A stretch of DNA of 64,000 nucleotides from Paraburkholderia lacunae. GTDB taxonomy: Bacteria > Pseudomonadota > Gammaproteobacteria > Burkholderiales > Burkholderiaceae. Below are positions 8,314-18,482 of this stretch, piece by piece (the first letter of the stretch is position 1; each line of letters opens with the position of its first letter). The position numbers and the translations under genes are program-made. The notes under the pieces are model-generated. The model did no database searches. It had not been told where the DNA came from and worked only from the letters and a program-made list of their open reading frames with translations. The stretch spans positions 1 through 64,000 of the forward strand of contig NZ_QHKS01000014.1 of the NCBI RefSeq assembly GCF_003353175.1. Direction: 5' to 3'.

Positions 8314-9891
8314 ATGCGTTTTCTGCGTTTCCTCAAGATTTTTTTCACCGTCATTCGCTTCGGTCTCGATGAGATGATGCTTGGCCGCATCAACGACCGG
8401 CGCGTGCGTTTGCTGCTGCGCATCACCACGATCGGCCGCAAGTTCGACGAACCGCCGGGCGTGCGGCTGCGGCTGGCGCTTGAAAGCCTGGGGCCGATCT
8501 TCGTCAAGTTCGGCCAGGTGCTGTCCACCCGGCGCGATCTGCTGCCGGTCGATATCGCCAACGAGCTTGCCAAGCTCCAGGATCAGGTGCCGCCGTTCGA
8601 CTCGGCGGTGGCGATCGGATTGGTCGAGAAGTCGCTCGGCGCGCCCGTCGACGAGCTGTTCGACGACTTCGAGCGCGTGCCGGTAGCGAGCGCGTCGATT
8701 GCGCAGGTGCACTTCGCGAAGGTGAAGACCGGCCAGCATGCGGGCAAGGCCGTCGCCGTCAAGGTGCTGCGGCCAAACATGCTGCCGGTGATCGATTCCG
8801 ATCTCGCGCTTCTGCGCGACATCGCCGTGTGGGCCGAGCGCCTGTGGGCCGACGGCAAGCGCCTGAAGCCGCGCGAGGTGGTCGCCGAGTTCGACAAATA
8901 TCTGCACGACGAACTCGACCTGATGCGCGAGGCGGCCAACGGCAGCCAGTTGCGCCGCAACTTCGTCGGGCTCGATCTGCTGCTGGTGCCGGAAATGTAC
9001 TGGGAGTTCTGTACGCCCACGGTGCTGGTGATGGAGCGGATGGTCGGCGTGCCGATCAGCCAGGTGGACACGCTGCGCGCGGCGGGCGTCGACATTCCGA
9101 AGCTGGCGCGCGAAGGTGTCGAGATATTCTTCACCCAGGTGTTCCGCGACGGCTTTTTTCATGCCGACATGCACCCGGGCAACATTCAGGTGAGCCTCGA
9201 TCCGGCGCATTTCGGCCGCTATATCGCGCTCGATTTCGGCATCATCGGCGCACTGTCGGATTTCGATAAGAACTACCTCGCGCAGAACTTCCTCGCGTTC
9301 TTCAAGCGCGACTATCATCGCGTCGCCACACTGCATCTGGAGTCTGGCTGGGTGCCGCCGAGCACGCGCGTCGAAGAACTGGAAAGCGCGATTCGTGCGG
9401 TCTGTGAGCCGTATTTCGACCGCGCGCTGAAGGATATTTCGCTCGGGCAGGTGCTGATGCGCCTGTTCTCAACGTCGCGCCGCTTTAACGTCGAGATCCA
9501 GCCGCAGCTGGTGCTGCTGCAGAAAACCATGCTGAACGTGGAGGGGCTCGGACGCTCGCTCGATCCGGAGCTGGATCTGTGGAAGACCGCCAAGCCGTAT
9601 CTCGAACGCTGGATGAACGAGCAGATCGGTGTGCGCGGCTGGTACGAGCGGCTGAAGATCGAGGCGCCGCAGTGGAGCAAGACACTGCCGCAGCTGCCGC
9701 GTCTGATTCATCACGTGCTGGCCGAGCGTCACGACAGCACTCGCGGCGCGAACGACGACATGATTCAGCAGATTCTGCTTGAACAAAAACGTACCAACCG
9801 GCTATTGCAAGGGCTGCTGTTGTTCGGCGTGGCAGTCGGGGTGGGCGCGGTGCTGGCGCGGGCGTTTCTGGCGTTCGCTTACGGCGGCTGA
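8314..9891 (+). CDS. ubiB: Ubiquinone biosynthesis regulatory protein kinase-like UbiB
   Basis: A 525-residue member of the UbiB/ABC1/ADCK atypical kinase family, needed for ubiquinone synthesis and acting as an ATPase at the membrane. Visible signatures are FVKFGQVLSTRRDLLP (KxGQ region, about 62-77), the Ala-rich nucleotide loop VASASIAQVHFA (about 126-137), VAVKVLRP (ATP-binding lysine, near 147), FFHADMHPGNIQV (catalytic loop, near 279) and LDFGIIG (DFG-like, near 306). Two short hydrophobic segments at the C-terminus (about 497-522) would anchor it in the inner membrane. It begins 15 bases after ubiJ. Confidence 0.95.
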   Translation: MRFLRFLKIFFTVIRFGLDEMMLGRINDRRVRLLLRITTIGRKFDEPPGVRLRLALESLGPIFVKFGQVLSTRRDLLPVDIANELAKLQDQVPPFDSAVAIGLVEKSLGAPVDELFDDFERVPVASASIAQVHFAKVKTGQHAGKAVAVKVLRPNMLPVIDSDLALLRDIAVWAERLWADGKRLKPREVVAEFDKYLHDELDLMREAANGSQLRRNFVGLDLLLVPEMYWEFCTPTVLVMERMVGVPISQVDTLRAAGVDIPKLAREGVEIFFTQVFRDGFFHADMHPGNIQVSLDPAHFGRYIALDFGIIGALSDFDKNYLAQNFLAFFKRDYHRVATLHLESGWVPPSTRVEELESAIRAVCEPYFDRALKDISLGQVLMRLFSTSRRFNVEIQPQLVLLQKTMLNVEGLGRSLDPELDLWKTAKPYLERWMNEQIGVRGWYERLKIEAPQWSKTLPQLPRLIHHVLAERHDSTRGANDDMIQQILLEQKRTNRLLQGLLLFGVAVGVGAVLARAFLAFAYGG

Positions 9892-9914
9892 CGTCGATCC
9901 CTACGAGGTACCCG

Positions 9915-10538
9915 ATGAGCGACCCGAACCAACCTTCCGCACCTGACTTCGCCAGCCGCGATCCCAACTCGCCGGACTTCTGGGACGAGCGCTTCGAACG
10001 CCATTACACGCCGTGGGATCAGGCCGGGGTGCCGGCGGCGTTCCGGTCGTTCGCCGAGCGGCATGGCCGCATGGCCGTGTTGATTCCGGGCTGCGGCAGC
10101 GCTTACGAGGCGCTCTGGTTGATCGAGCACGGTAGCCCGGTCCGTGCGTTCGATTTTTCGCCGGCCGCCGTTGCGGCAGCACGTGAGCAATTGGGCGCGA
10201 AGCACGCGGATCTGGTCGAACAGGCGGACTTTTTCACGTACCAGCCGCCGTTCGCGCCGGCATGGATTTATGAGCGCGCGTTCCTTTGCGCGCTGCCGTT
10301 GGCGCGCCGTGCAGACTACGCGCAGCGGATGGCCGAACTGCTGCCTGGCGGCGCGCTGCTGGCGGGTTTTTTCTTCATCGGCGAGACGCCCAAAGGACCG
10401 CCGTTCGGTATCGCGCGCGCCGAGCTCGACGCGCTGCTCACACCGTACTTCGATTTGATCGAAGACGAAGCCGTGACCGATTCGATCGCCGTGTTTGCCG
10501 GACGCGAGCGCTGGCTGACGTGGCGCCGCCGCGGCTGA
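9915..10538 (+). CDS. Class I SAM-dependent methyltransferase, TPMT-like family
   Basis: A 207-residue protein with the N-terminal FWDERFERHYTPWD and SAM-binding motif VLIPGCGSAYEALWL (about 53-68) typical of the thiopurine S-methyltransferase/thiol methyltransferase family. Motif II has an acidic residue (VRAFDFSPAAV). Family members methylate thiols, halides or tellurite/selenium species, so substrate cannot be predicted. It starts 23 bases after ubiB and could be read from the same transcript. A GAGGTACCCG sequence upstream gives a modest ribosome binding site. Confidence 0.75.
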   Translation: MSDPNQPSAPDFASRDPNSPDFWDERFERHYTPWDQAGVPAAFRSFAERHGRMAVLIPGCGSAYEALWLIEHGSPVRAFDFSPAAVAAAREQLGAKHADLVEQADFFTYQPPFAPAWIYERAFLCALPLARRADYAQRMAELLPGGALLAGFFFIGETPKGPPFGIARAELDALLTPYFDLIEDEAVTDSIAVFAGRERWLTWRRRG

Positions 10539-10657
10539 GGGCAGCGCCGGCGCGTGCCCGGCGGACTTGATTCGGTGTTGGTTGCCCCCATTTGGCACGG
10601 CGGCGGCTGTATCGGGCGCTCGCCCGGGAAATCCGGGGGTGAGCTGCCGTTTGCGGC

Positions 10658-10663
10658 TATAAT
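10658..10663 (+). promoter_or_regulatory. Candidate -10 element for the fmdB-like gene
   Basis: A perfect TATAAT lies 46 bases before the FmdB-family start codon. No good -35 hexamer is seen at 16-18 bp spacing, so the call rests on the -10 match and its position in the gap. Confidence 0.4.
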
Positions 10664-10708
10664 TCAAGGCTTTGCAAGCGTTTACAAGATTTCAGTAGGG
10701 AAAGGATC

Positions 10709-11098
10709 ATGCCGATCTACGCTTATCGTTGCGAATCGTGCGGCTTCGGGAAGGATGTGCTTCAGAAGATGAGCGACCCCCAGTTGACGCAGTGTCCCGA
10801 GTGCGGGAAAGACACCTTTCGCAAGCAGGTGACCGCCGCTGGCTTTCAGCTGAAGGGCTCGGGCTGGTACGTCACCGATTTTCGCGGTGGTAATGGCGGC
10901 ACGGGCGCGCCGGCTAAGCCCGACGCGAATGGCGGTTCGAATGCGGGCGAGAACAGCGCGTCGGCGAATGACGGTGCCGCGAAATCCGACACCGGTTCGG
11001 CCAGCAGCCCGGCAGCAGCCGCAACGCCGGCCGCGCCTGCTGCCGCACCGGCCGCTTCGGCCGCTTCCGCAGCCTCGAGCGGTTCGGGCAGCGTCTAG
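10709..11098 (+). CDS. FmdB family zinc ribbon protein
   Basis: A 129-residue protein. The first 60 residues form the FmdB-type zinc ribbon: MPIYAYRCESCGFGKDV, then CPECGKDTF, giving two CxxC pairs, followed by the conserved GSGWYVTDFR segment. The rest (from about 65) is a Gly/Asn/Ala-rich low-complexity tail with no predicted fold. FmdB proteins were named from a formamidase/amidase locus as regulators, but their activity is undefined. AGGGAAAGGATC before the ATG is a good ribosome binding site. The FmdB-DUF502-aspS order is common in beta-proteobacteria. Confidence 0.85.
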   Translation: MPIYAYRCESCGFGKDVLQKMSDPQLTQCPECGKDTFRKQVTAAGFQLKGSGWYVTDFRGGNGGTGAPAKPDANGGSNAGENSASANDGAAKSDTGSASSPAAAATPAAPAAAPAASAASAASSGSGSV

Positions 11099-11173
11099 CA
11101 GGACTGCCGCCCTCACGGCGGCGCACACATCCGCGCAGCGGGCTCTCGCGCGCGCGGCTTTCTGGCGGTACAC

Positions 11174-11827
11174 ATGACGACGAAAAAAACGACGCTCAAA
11201 TCGGTGTTCCTGACTGGCCTGCTGGTGCTGGTGCCTCTGGCTATCACACTGTGGGTGCTCGGCCTGATCATCGGCACAATGGACCAGACGCTGTTGCTGC
11301 TGCCGCGTTCGTGGCAGCCGGAGCGTGTCTTCGGCTTCCGCCTGCCGGGTCTCGGCGCGGTGCTGACCCTCGCGTTCATCTTTGTCGTTGGGCTGTTGAC
11401 GCAGAATTTCATCGGGCAGAAGCTCGTGAAGTGGTGGGAGGTCGTGGTCGCGCACATTCCGGTGGTCGGCCCGATCTACACCAGCGTCAAGCAGGTGTCC
11501 GACACGTTGCTTTCGAGCAGCGGCAACGCGTTTCGCAAGGCGCTGCTGATCGAGTATCCGCGCCGCGGGTCCTATACGATCGCGTTTCTGACCGGCATTC
11601 CGGGCGGCGACGTGGTCAATCACCTGAAAGAAGACTGCGTCAGCGTGTACGTGCCGACCACGCCGAATCCGACCTCCGGCTTCTTCCTGATGGTGCCGAG
11701 GAGCGAAGTGATCGAGCTCGACATGACGGTCGACGCTGCGCTCAAGTACATCGTCTCGATGGGCGTCGTGGCGCCGTCCGCGCCGCCGGCGCTGGTGCGC
11801 CGCACGACAGTCGAGCCTCCGCTGTAA
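11174..11827 (+). CDS. DUF502 domain membrane protein
   Basis: A 217-residue inner-membrane protein with two clear transmembrane segments (about 12-34 and 59-78), followed by VVAHIPVVGPIYTSVKQVSD, a signature of the DUF502 family, and a soluble C-terminal domain containing FLTGIPGGDV and a PTTPNPTSGF-type motif. Function is unknown. It lies between the FmdB protein and aspS, on the same strand with short gaps (75 and 76 bases), so all three are probably one operon. Confidence 0.8.
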   Translation: MTTKKTTLKSVFLTGLLVLVPLAITLWVLGLIIGTMDQTLLLLPRSWQPERVFGFRLPGLGAVLTLAFIFVVGLLTQNFIGQKLVKWWEVVVAHIPVVGPIYTSVKQVSDTLLSSSGNAFRKALLIEYPRRGSYTIAFLTGIPGGDVVNHLKEDCVSVYVPTTPNPTSGFFLMVPRSEVIELDMTVDAALKYIVSMGVVAPSAPPALVRRTTVEPPL

Positions 11828-11903
11828 TGCCGGCGCGCAATGTTTCACGCAGTGTTCAACTGCCGCGCGCCGTTCAACCAATGCAAAACGAAAGACAAAC
11901 ATC

Positions 11904-13703
<1,800 letters not shown>

Positions 13704-13771
13704 CGTATTTGACGGTCGGGCAAGCCAACGCTGTCTGAAAACGACAGCGTGTCGGCGAAAGAGCAAAACGG

Positions 13772-13795
13772 AAAAGGCGCGTGATGCGCCTTTTT
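13772..13795 (+). terminator. Rho-independent terminator after aspS
   Basis: AAAAGGCGC and GCGCCTTTT form a 9-bp perfect stem around a GTGAT loop, followed by further T residues. It lies about 70 bases after the aspS stop codon. Confidence 0.85.
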
Positions 13796-13879
13796 CGTTT
13801 TTTGCGTTACAGTCGAAGCAACTGCTTTCGACCGTCAACCGACATGTACCGCGCAAGCGCTGCGCCCAGTTTTCACGCC

Positions 13880-14389
13880 ATGCCGAAACCGCCGAAGATC
13901 CCGCAATCCGTACTCGTCATCATTCATACGCCCGCGCTCGAGGTGCTGCTGATCGAGCGCGCCGACCACGAAGGCTTCTGGCAGTCGGTGACGGGTTCCA
14001 AAGACCATCTGGACGAGCCGCTCGCCGAAGCCGCGGCGCGCGAAGTCGCCGAGGAAACCGGCATCGTGGTCGGCAGCGCACTGGTGCCGCATAGCGCGCT
14101 CTTCGATTGGCAATATCAGATCGAATACGAGATCTATCCCGAGTTCCGTCACCGCTATGCCGAAGGCGTGATCCATAACACCGAGCATTGGTTCAGTCTG
14201 CAAGTGCCCGGGCAGCTCGAAGTGACGCTCGCGCCGCGCGAGCACACCGCGTTCCTGTGGCTGCCGTATGAAGAGGCGGCGTCGCGCTGTTTTTCGTCGT
14301 CGAATGCCGATGCGATCCTGCAGTTGCCGAAGCGGCTGAACGAGTGCCCGAAAGAGCTCGATGGGCGCTTGAAGGAGCGTGCCCGGTGA
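13880..14389 (+). CDS. nudB: Dihydroneopterin triphosphate diphosphatase (NUDIX)
   Basis: A 169-residue NUDIX hydrolase starting MPKPPKIPQSVLVIIHTP, the usual N-terminus of beta-proteobacterial NudB, which removes pyrophosphate from dihydroneopterin triphosphate in folate synthesis. The NUDIX box runs from G in TGSKDH to REVAEETGI (about residues 38-60) but has six rather than five residues between the glycine and the first glutamate. The catalytic REVAEE core is intact. ATG 13880 is chosen; in-frame starts at 13844 and 13781 would extend it, the latter inside the aspS terminator. The TGA stop overlaps the GTG start of the next gene. Confidence 0.85.
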   Translation: MPKPPKIPQSVLVIIHTPALEVLLIERADHEGFWQSVTGSKDHLDEPLAEAAAREVAEETGIVVGSALVPHSALFDWQYQIEYEIYPEFRHRYAEGVIHNTEHWFSLQVPGQLEVTLAPREHTAFLWLPYEEAASRCFSSSNADAILQLPKRLNECPKELDGRLKERAR

Positions 14390-15645
14390 GCGTCGGGGGC
14401 GCGCGCCGTTTCGCGCGACTCCGGCAAGCCCTGCTTGGCCGCCGCTACTGGCAGCGCTACCGCTTCACTAGCGGCAATGACATCAAGCTGCTGCGCTCCG
14501 GCGACGAGTTCTTCGCCGCGCTGAGCGCGCGTATCGACGCGGCGCAGACCGACGTCGTTCTCGAAACCTATATTTTCTGCGACGACAGCGCCGGCCGTGC
14601 CGTCAGCGCGGCGTTGCTGCGCGCCGCAGCGCGTGGCGTGACGGTGCGCGTGATCACCGACGGCATCGGCACCGAACGCTTGCCGATGTTCAACGAATGG
14701 CCGGCGGCCGGCGTCGAGCATCGCATCTACAACCCGCATCTGTTCGGCCGCTTCGGCTTCTCGCGCACGCACCGCAAACTGGCGGTGGTGGACGATCAGT
14801 TCGCGTATTGCGGCGGCATCAACATCGTCGACGACTATGAGAACAACGGTGAGAAGCTGCCCTACCGGCGTTGGGACTTCGCAGTCGAGTTGCACGGGCC
14901 GGTGGTCGCCGATATCCGCCAGGCCTTCGAGCTGCAATGGCGGCGGATTCGCCTTGGGCATCGGCCGCTGGAATCCCTGGCGCCCGATCTCGGGCCGAAG
15001 TCGTACGCGTCGCTCGGCACGCTGCGCCGGCGGCGCCGCAACCGCAACGAGGCGCTGTGGGCGGGCGGTCAGCCGTGCGTGGCCTTCGTCGCGCGCGACA
15101 ACCTGATCAACCGGCGCGCCATCGAAAAAGCCTACCTGACCGCAATCGGCCAGGCGCGCAGCGAAGTGCTGCTGGCCAATCCCTACTTCATGCCGGGCCG
15201 CAAGCTGCGGCGCGCGTTGGTCTTCGCGGCGCGGCGCGGCGTCGATGTGAAGCTGATCATCGGGCGCAAGGAGTTTGCCGCGCTCGATTACGCGGTGCCG
15301 TTCCTGTATCGTGCGCTGCTCAAAGCAGGCGTGAAGATCGCCGAGTACGAGAAAACCATGCTGCACGGCAAGGTCGCGGTGGTGGATTCGAATTGGGCCA
15401 CCGTCGGCTCGTCGAACCTCGACGCGCTGAGCCTGGTGCTCAACAACGAAGCCAATGTGGTGCTGGTGAACGACCCGCAGATCGGCGCGCTGCGTGAAGC
15501 GATCCTCGTGGCGTTCCGGGAATCGCGCCGGATCGATGAGGCGCGCTACGAGGCCCGCCCGGGCGGGGAGCGGCTCCTGAACTGGCTCGCGTACACAACC
15601 TACCGGGCCGTGATGAAGCTGCTGACGGTGGGCGGTTATGACTAG
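14386..15645 (+). CDS. clsB: Phospholipase D family protein, cardiolipin synthase ClsB-like
   Basis: A 419-residue protein with two HKD motifs: HRKLAVVDD (near 129) and HGKVAVVDS (near 327), each followed by a GG/GSSN segment (CGGINIVDD, VGSSNLD). This is the arrangement of ClsB-type cardiolipin synthases, which join two phosphatidyl groups. There is no N-terminal membrane pair as in ClsA, which supports the ClsB type. Translation probably starts at GTG 14386, which overlaps the nudB stop (GTGA); this suggests coupled translation. Another PLD phosphodiesterase function is possible. Confidence 0.8.
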   Translation: MSVGGARRFARLRQALLGRRYWQRYRFTSGNDIKLLRSGDEFFAALSARIDAAQTDVVLETYIFCDDSAGRAVSAALLRAAARGVTVRVITDGIGTERLPMFNEWPAAGVEHRIYNPHLFGRFGFSRTHRKLAVVDDQFAYCGGINIVDDYENNGEKLPYRRWDFAVELHGPVVADIRQAFELQWRRIRLGHRPLESLAPDLGPKSYASLGTLRRRRRNRNEALWAGGQPCVAFVARDNLINRRAIEKAYLTAIGQARSEVLLANPYFMPGRKLRRALVFAARRGVDVKLIIGRKEFAALDYAVPFLYRALLKAGVKIAEYEKTMLHGKVAVVDSNWATVGSSNLDALSLVLNNEANVVLVNDPQIGALREAILVAFRESRRIDEARYEARPGGERLLNWLAYTTYRAVMKLLTVGGYD

Positions 15646-15883
15646 CGCCTTCTCTTCTCTCACATAAGTGCAAGGGCGCGGCGTCAATCGAAGGACGGAA
15701 AGAGGGCAAACGAGAAGGCGAACGCCTCTAAAAAATCTCCTTCGTCTGATTGACGGATGCCGCAGAATTGAATCCAGGTTAGAAACCGGTTTCTAATAAA
15801 GTCCTTGTTTCGCGGACGGCAGCACTCAATAATAGTACGGCCGTTCGATTTTCTTTCGGTCACATTAGAACGGTAAAAAAGCT
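15646..15883 (+). promoter_or_regulatory. Upstream region of the TetR gene with a perfect palindromic operator
   Basis: This 238-base gap is locally AT-richer than its surroundings. At 15779-15796 it carries TTAGAAACCGGTTTCTAA, a perfect 18-bp palindrome. Its core GAAAC-CG-GTTTC fits the G/CAAAC(N2-4)GTTTG/C box described for the fatty-acid regulator PsrA of Pseudomonas. It lies 88 bases before the TetR start codon, as expected for an autoregulatory operator. Confidence 0.7.
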
Positions 15884-16483
15884 ATGCGAAAAGGCGAACA
15901 AACGCGAGCCGCGATTCTCGAAGCAGCACTCGATCTGGCAAGCCGCGACGGACTGGAAGGTCTGACGATTGGGCTGCTGGCCGATCGCATGCAGATGAGC
16001 AAAAGCGGTGTGTTTGCGCATTTCGGGTCGCGCGAGGATTTGCAGGTCGAAGTGGTGCGCGAATATCACCGTCGTTTTGAAGACGAGGTGTTTTTTCCGA
16101 GTTTGCGTGAACCGCGCGGCTTGCCGCGTCTGCGCGCAATGATCTCCCGCTGGATCGAGAAGCGCATTCAGGAAGTCACCACTGGGTGCATCTACATCAG
16201 CGGCGCGGTCGAGTATGACGACCGCGCGGACAACCCGGTGCGCGAGCAACTGGTGTCGAGCGTGACGATCTGGCGTGCGGCGCTCACTCGCGCGATTTCG
16301 CAGGCAATGGAAGAAGGGCATCTGCGTGCCGATACCGATCCGCAGCTGATGCTGTTCGAACTGTACAGCTTCACGCTCGGCCTGCATCACGACGCGCGCT
16401 TCCTGCATTTGCCGGATGCGGTGCGCCTCACGTGGGCCGCGCTTGAAAAACTGATTGTGTCGTATCAAAGCGAAAGCCGTTAG
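15884..16483 (+). CDS. TetR/AcrR family transcriptional regulator of the beta-oxidation cluster
   Basis: A 199-residue regulator with an N-terminal TetR helix-turn-helix (about 5-50): RAAILEAALDLASRDGLEGL, then ADRMQMSKSGVFAHFGSRED. The C-terminal ligand-binding domain is helical and not assignable by eye. It sits directly upstream of, and on the same strand as, acyl-CoA dehydrogenase, FadN-type and thiolase genes, and behind a perfect PsrA-type palindrome. The inferred role is an acyl-CoA-responsive repressor of the cluster and of itself. That it is an orthologue of PsrA is not shown; only the site type and context agree. Confidence 0.85.
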   Translation: MRKGEQTRAAILEAALDLASRDGLEGLTIGLLADRMQMSKSGVFAHFGSREDLQVEVVREYHRRFEDEVFFPSLREPRGLPRLRAMISRWIEKRIQEVTTGCIYISGAVEYDDRADNPVREQLVSSVTIWRAALTRAISQAMEEGHLRADTDPQLMLFELYSFTLGLHHDARFLHLPDAVRLTWAALEKLIVSYQSESR

Positions 16484-16579
16484 CGGGACCGCCGAACCTG
16501 AGCAGATTCAGCGGCGCTGAAGGTCCGATCCACGGACTGAGCAAACGGCCTGGCTTCTTGTCAAACTTTGGAGAGAGTC

Positions 16580-18367
16580 ATGGGACAGTACGCCGCGCCG
16601 CTGCGCGACATGCAATTCGTGTTGCACGAGCTGCTTAACGTCGAAGCCGAAATCAAGCAGATGCCGAAGCACGCGGATCTCGATGCCGACACGATCAACC
16701 AGGTGCTCGAAGAGGCCGGCAAGTTCTGCTCCGAAGTCCTGTTCCCGCTGAATCAGAGCGGTGATCAGGAGGGCTGCACGTACGTCGGCGACGGCGTCGT
16801 GACCACGCCGAAGGGCTTCAAGGAAGCTTATCGACAGTACGTCGAGGCCGGCTGGCCCGCATTGGGCTGCGATCCGGAATACGGCGGCCAGGGCCTGCCC
16901 GCGTTCGTCAACAACGCGCTGTACGAAATGCTGAACTCGGCGAATCAGGCGTGGACGATGTATCCGGGCCTGTCGCACGGCGCCTACGAATGTCTGCATG
17001 CGCACGGCACACCGGAACTGCAGCAGCTTTATCTGCCGAAGCTGGTCTCCGGCGTCTGGACCGGCACGATGTGTCTGACCGAACCGCATTGCGGCACCGA
17101 CCTCGGCATTCTGCGCACCAAGGCCGAACCGAACAGCGACGGTTCGTACGCGATCAGCGGCACGAAGATTTTCATTTCCAGCGGCGAACACGATCTCGCG
17201 GAGAACATCGTTCACCTGGTGCTCGCGCGTCTGCCGGATGCGCCGAAGGGTACCAAGGGCATTTCGCTGTTCATCGTGCCGAAGTTCGTGCCGAACCAGG
17301 CGGGCGAACCGGGCGAGCGCAACGGTGTGAAGTGCGGCTCCATCGAGCACAAGATGGGCATTCACGCCAACGCGACCTGCGTGATCAATCTGGATAACGC
17401 GAAGGGCTGGATGGTTGGTGAGCCGAACAAGGGCTTGAACGCGATGTTCGTGATGATGAACGCCGCGCGTCTGGGCGTCGGCATGCAAAGCCTCGGCCTC
17501 ACCGAAGTCGCGTATCAGAACTCGCTGACGTACGCGAAAGAGCGTCTGCAGATGCGTTCGCTGACCGGCCCGAAGGCGCCGGACAAGGCGGCTGACCCGA
17601 TCATCGTGCATCCGGACGTGCGCCGCATGCTGCTCACGCAGAAAGCCTATGCCGAAGGCGCACGTGCGTTCTCGTACTGGTCCGCGCTGCAAATCGACAA
17701 GGAACTGTCGCACGGCGACGAATCCGTGCGCAAGGAAGCGGCCGATCTGGTCGCGCTGCTCACGCCGATCCTGAAGGCGTTCCTGTCGGACAACGCGTTC
17801 GAAGGCACCAATCACGCGATGCAGATCTACGGCGGCCACGGCTTCATCGCCGAGTGGGGCATGGAGCAATACGTGCGCGACGCCCGCATCAACATGATCT
17901 ACGAAGGCACTAACGCCGTTCAGTCGCTCGACCTGCTGGGCCGCAAGGTGCTCGGCGACATGGGCGCGAAGATGAAGAAGTTCGGCAAGCTGGTCGCCGA
18001 GTTCGTCGAAGCCGAAGGCGTGAAACCGGAAATGCAGGAGTTCGTCAACCCGCTCGCCGACATCGGTGAAAAGGTGCAGAAGCTGACGATGGAAATCGGC
18101 ATGAAGGCAATGCAGAACCCGGATGAAGTCGGCGCCGCCGCCGTGCCGTATCTGCGCACTGTCGGCCACCTGGTGTTCTCGTACTTCTGGGCGCGCATGG
18201 CTCGCATCGCGCTGGACAAGGAAGCATCGGGCGACGCGTTCTACAAGGCGAAGCTCGCCACCGCTCGCTTCTACTTCGCGAAGCTGCTGCCGGAAACGGC
18301 GATGACGATCCGTCAGGCGCGCGCGGGTTCCAGGTCGCTGATGGAAGTCGACGAAGCGCTGTTCTAA
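16580..18367 (+). CDS. Acyl-CoA dehydrogenase with C-terminal extension domain (FadE-like)
   Basis: A 595-residue FAD enzyme that oxidises acyl-CoA to trans-2-enoyl-CoA, longer than the classic 380-residue family because of an additional C-terminal helical domain. Visible elements are the N-terminal acyl-CoA dehydrogenase helices, MCLTEPHCGTDLG (FAD/substrate binding, near 164), and YGGHGFIAEWGMEQYVRDAR (near 417) followed by IYEGTN, which carries the catalytic glutamate near 441. ATG 16580 has GGAGAGAG in front. It is the first enzyme gene after the TetR regulator and is followed by the FadN-type gene 115 bases later. Confidence 0.92.
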   Translation: MGQYAAPLRDMQFVLHELLNVEAEIKQMPKHADLDADTINQVLEEAGKFCSEVLFPLNQSGDQEGCTYVGDGVVTTPKGFKEAYRQYVEAGWPALGCDPEYGGQGLPAFVNNALYEMLNSANQAWTMYPGLSHGAYECLHAHGTPELQQLYLPKLVSGVWTGTMCLTEPHCGTDLGILRTKAEPNSDGSYAISGTKIFISSGEHDLAENIVHLVLARLPDAPKGTKGISLFIVPKFVPNQAGEPGERNGVKCGSIEHKMGIHANATCVINLDNAKGWMVGEPNKGLNAMFVMMNAARLGVGMQSLGLTEVAYQNSLTYAKERLQMRSLTGPKAPDKAADPIIVHPDVRRMLLTQKAYAEGARAFSYWSALQIDKELSHGDESVRKEAADLVALLTPILKAFLSDNAFEGTNHAMQIYGGHGFIAEWGMEQYVRDARINMIYEGTNAVQSLDLLGRKVLGDMGAKMKKFGKLVAEFVEAEGVKPEMQEFVNPLADIGEKVQKLTMEIGMKAMQNPDEVGAAAVPYLRTVGHLVFSYFWARMARIALDKEASGDAFYKAKLATARFYFAKLLPETAMTIRQARAGSRSLMEVDEALF

Positions 18368-18380
18368 GCCACATCACGGC

Positions 18381-18413
18381 AAGCGCCACGCCATCCAGAA
18401 ACGCGTGGCGCTT
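18381..18413 (+). other. Intergenic hairpin between acyl-CoA dehydrogenase and FadN-type genes
   Basis: AAGCGCCACGC (18381-18391) and GCGTGGCGCTT (18403-18413) form a perfect 11-bp stem with an 11-nt loop. No T-run follows, so it is not a standard terminator. It may shape mRNA stability or partial termination between the two genes. Confidence 0.5.
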
Positions 18414-18482
18414 CGCCAGGCCATACATCGCGAAACATACGAGACACATTCGCGACACCGCACAACTCCCCGGAGGAACGAC

